From Xylogone sp. PMI_703 (lineage: Eukaryota > Ascomycota > Leotiomycetes): DNA of 64,000 bases. Positions 57,319 to 64,000 of the stretch are shown piece after piece (position 1 is the stretch's first letter; every line of letters begins with the position of its first letter). Location: contig JAJTUQ010000002.1 of assembly GCA_021399445.1 (NCBI GenBank), forward strand, positions 186,001-250,000, in the 5' to 3' direction. The notes under the pieces are model-generated. The model was not told the DNA's origin. It worked only from the letters and a program-made list of their open reading frames with translations, and did no database searches. The position numbers and the translations under genes are program-made.

Positions 57319-60300
57319 AAAGGGGGTTGGAAGGTAATGGATAATGCAATGAATGACTCTGTAGCGCTGCTTGTTGCTCACAGACATGATGTAGAATATG
57401 TATGCATGTATGTTATGCATGGAGAGTCAGAGATCTAGGAAGATCTGAGGTTGGCGCTTTGATAAACAGAGATCTCATTCCTATGATCGTGGCACACAGA
57501 TATCAGCGCGGCAGGGAGAGAACATAGCCCAAATCTACTCCATATATCCCAAAAATTAAGATTATCTGCATGACGTGCATTGCCTCAGCCGTTAGATTGG
57601 GATTCGCAGATATGGCTGCCTTCCTCTCTCTAGGAAAGAAATCTAACCACCACTCGCTCCTCGAATGGAATTTATTGAACAAACTAGGAAAACGGAACCA
57701 CGCAACAACAACTCACACTATAGGCCTTCCAGAAACATAATCACTTTCCATAAACTAGGAAAGAACATCCCACTTACATAATCTCGTACATAGTACCACA
57801 AGAATACGACCGTCGCTCTCTCGCTCTTGCTCGCCCGAGAACCTCACGCGTTGACTACACGTCATGCATGAACCGCTGCACCGTACTCCAAGCGCGCAAA
57901 AACGCATCGTACACAGACACACCAGAACATCAGAACATCAGCCCGGACCCCGCATCTAATAAACTGGCAGAAATCTTAAATTTGCCCCCTTGCCACCATC
58001 AAAGCGCGGAGAGAGACAAAAAACACGGGTATTCAATGCGGGGAAAATAAGAAAACGGTTTTCTGTGAGAGAGCGGGATGAAAAAGCAAGAAAAGAGGCA
58101 GACAAAGCAAAATGGTGCTCCCTGCAGTACACTCGAACGTGTGTTCATGCACAAGACAGGTCACTGCCAGGAGTCCAAATGTTGTTGCTTAGCTAGGCTG
58201 AACATAATCTTATCGTAGTCTCCTTCCTCAAAAGTATATATACTTGAAGATACTTTTGCCCAGAGGGCGTAACTAAGCTCGGATGCTGTAGCCTCAGTTA
58301 CAGACCAAGAAAGAGCTCGGATTTTCGTAGATCTTTCGCTTTTCTCCACACATTTATAAAGGAATTCAATCACCTCGTTTGTAGGCTGGTCTCAAAACCA
58401 AAACTCGCAACGATTGCAGGGTTTTGCAAACCATGATCGAGCTTAGGTTAGAGCCTCCTCACAAAGCCAGAAACTGGAAGCAGAATTAAGGAACTCCAAT
58501 CTTCCGTATAAGATGCAGGATGCGGTAAGTGGCGTGGTTGACACACAGACATTTGGTCTACGGGTCATGGAATCTTAAAACGCATTGTCCATGCTCCTCG
58601 AGGTCTAAACTCTTCGGCCCGAAAAGTCAAGGAGCGGGCGAGCGGGTGTGGCGAACTCAATTAGACCAGGTTATTGTCCAACGTCTGTACATGCATGAGA
58701 ATAAGAGAGCGCTGAGGTTGTCTCATACCCACTCGTTCCCCTCCAAGGAGGGCGAGCATAGATAATCCAGATGGTTGGCCAATATACATCTAAGCCTTGA
58801 CGAATATCAAAGTCAAAAGACAAATAGAAGAAAGTATCTGTACATACCTGATATACTCACGAATAATGTTGAGAGACATAATTATTCTCATACAAGAATA
58901 ATAGTAGCCCAAAGGTTCGGACTTGGTAGACCTATATGCCATTCAGTAGTATCATGTTCTTCATAATTAGGAGACACATAACTTACCTTGGGAGCCAGCC
59001 AACCAGACAGCTCATTCTCGTCCCACACACTCTCTATCATACACTACACTCACAACACTATCATAACGTACACACTCACACATACACACACAGCCACTAT
59101 ATATGAGAAGTTTTTTTCTTTATTTGTTATCAAAAACAGACAACGAGTCAATCAATCCGACAATGATGAGAGATCCAAAAAAACAATATTGGAACTTCAA
59201 CCATTGCCACGCCGAGCTACCTTTAAAAAAGAAATTTGGGGGACTTGTGTTGAGGTAGCTGGCTGCCGCGTTAACTCATGTGTTTCTCTCTTCTCTCCGT
59301 CCGAAAAAAGCACTATTCCATTTTTCTCCAACCTGTGTGGGTATGCGTCTCTACTCCAAACCAGATAGCAAAAAACAAAGGAAAAAGGGGGAGGATTAGC
59401 TATCGAGAAAGCCTTCCAGAATTAGTCTATTTACAGTTTCTTCTTCCACACCCGAGAACCCGAGAGCCTAAAAGCATATCGGTACCCAATGGCAAAGCAT
59501 CGAAAACACAAATAACTATACTTTTTGATATTAGGCTTCGATCCCAAGGAACTTTGGATCCTGGCAATTAGCGAGGGTAACAAAGGTCCGATGTATAGAA
59601 GAATCTGCAAAGCAGATTCCGAAGAGCAAAGTAAAAGAGATGTGCCACCAGATAAGAGGAAGCAAGAGTTTTCTTATTTTATTAGAGCTGCGTAGTAGTC
59701 GCGCCCGATGGAGGATTGTTGTGCCGTGAAGATATATACTTCTCTGGCGCACTTGAGAGATGTGGTGAGTGAACGGGAGTGTTTGAGACTCGTTGGTATT
59801 GATACCAATGACAAATTAATAAAATGAGAAAGTGTTCTTTGTGATCGTAAATTCTGATCCTCGTGTAGGTTATGGTTCAGTGTGTCGATGTGTAGTAACG
59901 TATGCTAGTGTATGCATGAGTGTCTTACTGCATTGTGGAGTCGCTAGAAATGCATTCCTCGTTGCCAGGCTTGGAGTGGATTCAGCTAATGCAGTCCAAA
60001 TCCAAGAAGCGCTGCAAGGGCCATGCAATAGCCGCATGCTGCATGTGCGTAAAGAAGTGCTAACTCAAAAGCAAAATGTATGCTGATGCATGCCAAGAAC
60101 GCCGAATGCTGGAATTACAAAATATTTCGAAAAAAACCGCGAAAACCTGCTGGGAATCTCTGAAAGATCAAAAGAAAAGTGGGTATGAAAGAATTGGCCG
60201 TCTCCATCCGGGATATCAAACAAACTTTTGAATCGTTTGGTTTGAGGGAAAGGTGTTTAAGAAACAGGGGGTGAAATAATACAACAGGCCCAAACCAGTG

Positions 60301-60426
60301 TGACCAAGTTGTATCAAAAGAATGCGCGATGCCAAAACCAGATGCAGGCCCAGAAAATGCAAGATCCTCAAAACGCCGATGCAATGCTCCCAAATCAATC
60401 TGTCAATGAATCGAATGGTGGCTCAT
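57319..60426. other. 3.1 kb convergent gap
   Basis: Between the EthD-like stop and the Cdc25 stop. It holds an A/C-rich stretch at about 59030-59095 (CACA/CATACA repeats). Frames of up to 126 codons are unsupported. It may contain a long Cdc25 3' UTR or a non-coding transcript, but nothing identifies one. Confidence 0.4.
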
Positions 60427-62262
60427 TTAGTATGAAACCATTCGTCGCATTGTTCCTTTATCGTGAGCCGGAATTGGTGAATCCGCCATATCTTCCATGG
60501 TCATCATACCCATAGCTCCAGACTTTCCTCTGGCTGGAGCTGTTGGGCTGTCATCTAAGTGTTGTCCAAAAGCAAATGTTTGCGCGCGGCTCAGCTTCCT
60601 GTGATGCCGGAATTTGTTCATCTCTCTCTCACAGGTGTTCACATGCTCCTTGGAATCCATCTCTACGTAATTTTGTGGGAAGCAACGTTCTCGGTGCTCC
60701 GAGAAGAAAGCGCTGTAGCCGCCATCAAGAATGTACACGTCAGGGAAAGTTAGTCTTGGGTAATGGTCAGCGTTGTAGGCGCGGTCCTGTTTCCGCACAT
60801 GCCCAGCTACAATAGGTGCGCGGTGGGCAGAATATTCACAGTGAAATATAAGTAGTGTTTTGCCTGCAAACTTCTCCTCTTCGAAGAGGTGACTTGCAAG
60901 CTCGTCCTTGTCATTGAAGTTGACTGCTCCGTCAATATGCCCACCTTGGTATTCGTACTCGAATCGGCAATCAATCACGACATGGCGATCATACTGATCC
61001 TTGTACTTGCCATCGAGCACATCGACAAATGTATCGCGGCAGATCCTTGGAATGCTGTCGGGTTGTCCCTCCAAAAAGAAGTGCGGGAGAATTGGCTGGG
61101 GAATCTCATCGATATCCATGACGGACTGGAGATTACTGGGTGGGCAGTCATCTCTCTTTCCCTTCACAAAGTCCTCTGGATTCTCGAACATGCTCAATGC
61201 TCTTCGGAACTGTTTTCTGGGACGAATTAATGGGTTGGAAGATTTTCGAAGGTGATTACCAATCGGAGAACCATTTCGGCAGGCAGTACCACCCATGGTT
61301 GAAAACGCTTGCTTCAATTTTGGTGGAGCCATTAAAGGAGCAACGGGACTATGAGCTGATTGAGGTCTTCTCTCCTGAGGAGGGGATTCCATGAAACATT
61401 CTCCCAACGACATAGATGTGGACGTGGACAACTTGCTCGCTCCAGCACCGAAACGGAATGGAGGCTCTGGCGCTCGTGCAAACGGGTACCCTTTGGCACG
61501 GGACGAAGCTGGTCGAAGGAGAGTTTTTCTTCGTCTGCAAAGGTAATAGTTAGCGCCATGAAAATTTTTGGAGGGCTGGGTTGAAGTTGAAAAGTTGACA
61601 TACTCAGGCTTTGGAGCGTCCAATTCGGAACGAAGTGGAGAAGACTCCATATCAACTTCGCCGCACCCAAGGTTACTCCGTGGAGTGGGTGACTGAAATC
61701 CTTGTTGGTAGAAGGAAGTCTTGTGTGGAAGTGGTGACATGTCCATAACATCGTTCATAGATCCAGGGGAGGATGATGGCAGAGGGGGTGTCGTCATGAA
61801 GTCTACTCAATCAGGTCAATATTCTTTTCTTCTTTTAAGTTCCTCCAATAAAAGATTCCCTCTTACCCCGACCATCAATTGTTCCAAACAAGTTCGAAGT
61901 GAAGAGCGAGCGACGAGGAGTAGGCAGTTGAGGGCTGAGGGCACACAGACAGTTAGTATTTTTGTATTGCTAAGTCATGGCAGACAGATGTTTGCAGAAA
62001 AGAACATGCCATACCTCATGTCGATATGCATATTCTGCGACAGATCTGCAGCCAGACTTGTAGTTGGAGAAGAACCACGAATAGGCGGCTTCATGGCAAA
62101 GTAATCGGAAGAAGACTTCTTCATACTAAGATCCTTAAAGTTGAATGCACCAGGGCCGAAGCCGTTTGCACTTGACAAGTGTCGTGAGCCGCACATGCTG
62201 CCACCCCAAGCTGGCATGAGGGAGGGCGGCTGCATCGCAGCCAAAGGTGAGGACGCCTCCAT
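60427..62262 (-). CDS. cdc25: M-phase inducer phosphatase Cdc25 (nimT-like)
   Basis: Dual-specificity phosphatase that removes inhibitory phosphates from Cdk1 to trigger mitosis. Four exons, 62262-62015, 61934-61867, 61802-61604 and 61534-60427, 540 residues. The small second exon gives SPQLPTPRRSLFTSNLFG, a motif usual in fungal Cdc25, and restores phase at both ends. The N-terminal half is disordered with many SP/TP sites (SPLPHKTSF, SPTPRSN) for kinase control. The catalytic rhodanese-type domain spans about residues 290-470: RHVVIDCRFEYEYQGGHIDG, the active-site loop HCEYSAHRAP (Cys-x5-Arg) and FPDVYILDGGYSAFF. The tail has RKLSRAQTFAFG, a likely 14-3-3/phosphorylation site. Confidence 0.95.
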
Positions 62263-64000
62263 AATCTATGTTGGTCGAAAGTTAAAGATGGTGACGTAAA
62301 GTGAACTCGGCACCAAATTAAAGCAAATAGAGCTGCAATTGAGCTATAGCTGCAGGTTTGCAATAAGGATGGTAAGATGCTACTCCCAAAAAGTAGAATA
62401 TATACACCCTTGGTCGCAGAAGAAACAAAATGCCAGGAAGCACCAATTGAGCCGAAGTATGCCTGATCCCGTTTCTCAAAGAATCGCCAGCGGGCCTGTA
62501 TGCTTCCTCCCTGCAGATATACACAGAAAGTATTCAATCGAGCGGTGTTGTACCGGGTTGGTCTACTGGACGTCCTTTCGTAGGAGAATATTTGATCTAT
62601 GACGAAAGAACGGTCGAAGTTTTAAACCCAACCGGACGTCGACGAGACAACCCACAACCTTTGGATTTAATTGAAGCTGTACATTGAGCGAAGGGCAGGA
62701 AATATTCAAGTGAGTAAAAGCTATCTAGAAGTCTTGCTCATACGGTGTAGTCTCCTAGTCGAAAAAGGTCGCTCCGGTACCAGGTCGTTAATCGGGTTGT
62801 GTGAGGGGACTATGCCCGTCAGAAAGGTCGTCAATCTAGGTCTGGTCGTCGAGGGGCCGCGGCGAAGGGGAACACACGCACACACACACACACACACAAA
62901 AGGCTGAGGAGAGAGCCTTCTGGAATGATATACTACTCCAGGGGAGAATTAGGGAGCGGAAAATGAGGAAAGGGGCGGCGGTGAGGATTGAAGGAAGGAA
63001 TTGAAGATGCGGGAGCAGAGGCAGTTTTGAGGGCTCGCCGTCGACCCAGCTACCAAGTACAACCAGGACTGCGGTTACTGCAACTTGCTGCTGCTGCGAC
63101 GACGACACCAAGCCCGCAGGACCTGCACGCGGTGTGGAGCAGGGCAAGGCCCAGGACCGACAGGCCAGAGCCGGTCTGGTGTTGTCAGGGCGATCTCAAG
63201 CCCTGGGGCTGGCTGCAGCAAGAACTCACTCACCTTTGTTCCTGCCAGCGCCCCAGGCGGATTGGGCGGCGCTGCCATTGGCCTGTGAGCGTACAGTGGT
63301 AACCCCTGGCCGCCCTCTCTTGCCCTGCACCCAGCAACGAACAACCAGCTCCCCCAGCGGGAAAACCCTGCCCGCAGCAGCTGCTGAGCGGACTGCTTGG
63401 TGCTGGTGCTGACTGGCGGCCAGCGCCCTGGACTACACGAACCAGAAAGGTGCTACAGCTGCGAGGGACCTTTTGTCTCACGGCCTGGACGAATGCCAGC
63501 TGCAGTCTTGGTCGCGCAGATGTCTTGCTGGGATGCAGCCCACGGCGGGAATGGCGGATCGCAGGGAGTTTCTGCGATTATTCTTTTTATGCTTGTCTTT
63601 GTTCTGCTTCGAGCAGTAGTGTAGGGGCCCTTCACTGGACGGGGAGCCCGCCGTGCTTGCATTGTTGTGCTCATCCTGTGCAGCAAGAATCACAAAAAGA
63701 ATGCTCCTACTTCTTGCTACAGGTCGTGCTGCTCTCAGCTCCTCTCCACGGTACGCTCCCTCTGTACCAGTAAATTAGATCCATTCACCATGCTTTGGAC
63801 TCTCGTCGTCGACATACATTACAGTACAGTACGGTACGGTACTTGGTAGCTCGAGCAACTCCAGAGCGCTTGCCTGCAGCTGCATCAACCATACCAACAT
63901 ACATACATCGCACAGCGTACAGACTCACTTACATGCTGCAGCAGATTCGCCGCAGCAATCGGGGTAAGCTTGCCACTGCCCGGCTCGCTCCAGTTTGAAG
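62263..64000. other. GC-rich region to the right window edge
   Basis: The first part is the Cdc25 promoter. From about 63000 the sequence is GC-rich with overlapping open frames on both strands that lack recognisable domains. It may be the start of a long leader of a gene beyond the window. Tandem GTAC units (TACAGTACAGTACGGTACGGTAC) lie at about 63820-63842. Confidence 0.4.
62871..62898. repeat. (AC)n microsatellite
   Basis: A run of AC dinucleotides of about 26 bases with a single G interruption. Confidence 0.8.

Noticed and set aside
62988..63998. Several frames near the right edge on both strands.
   Set aside because: GC-rich, overlapping, with no motifs; may be leader sequence of a gene beyond the window.

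Overview
This is nuclear DNA of a filamentous ascomycete (Pezizomycotina). The evidence is dense genes on both strands, short GT-AG introns of about 50-130 nt, and a gene set typical of that group: Ssr4, a Fig1 domain protein, an RTA1 family protein, a UstYa/DUF3328 protein, a Zn2Cys6 regulator and a silencing-type RNA-dependent RNA polymerase. I cannot place it to genus; a Leotiomycete-like fungus is a guess. Exon junctions were worked out by hand from splice motifs, phase and family alignment, and every multi-exon model given as complete sums to a whole number of codons except the RTA1 locus, which is off by two.

Left part (1-25.6 kb). A bacterial-type GH15 enzyme runs off the left edge. 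It is followed by a six-exon oligopeptide transporter, an SLC35C2-like transporter, an RBM42-like RRM protein, a small acidic disordered protein with a clear TATA box and leader intron, a STIMATE-like membrane protein, a 29-residue Cys-rich microprotein split by an intron, splicing factor SF3B6/p14 in five small exons, a ferric reductase with a Met-rich N-terminus, a possible Ser-rich GPI-type 3' exon, and a Fig1 (calcium/mating) membrane protein.

Middle (25.6-43.4 kb). A THEM6-like hotdog protein diverges from mitochondrial Qri7. Then come proteasome subunit beta5 (Pre2), a 2.2 kb AT-rich spacer with a GATC-rich palindromic block, a four-exon cellular RdRP, the SWI/SNF-RSC subunit Ssr4, an RTA1-like gene that appears broken by a 2-nt insertion, and a Zn2Cys6 regulator with a 540-nt intron inside its zinc cluster.

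Right part (43.4-64 kb). A 4.3 kb gap rich in overlapping open frames leads to a single-exon 688-residue protein with one conserved-looking core. Then Utp18 and GINS subunit Sld5 diverge from a 380-bp promoter. A UstYa-like gene with a GC-AG intron and an EthD-like gene follow. A 3.1 kb gap precedes the mitotic inducer phosphatase Cdc25 in four exons, and 1.7 kb of GC-rich DNA runs to the right edge.

Most genes are housekeeping: ribosome biogenesis, replication, splicing, proteasome, tRNA modification, cell cycle and chromatin. Accessory functions (transport, iron reduction, small-molecule tailoring) sit between them. I see no large biosynthetic cluster, no intact transposon, and no tRNA or rRNA gene.
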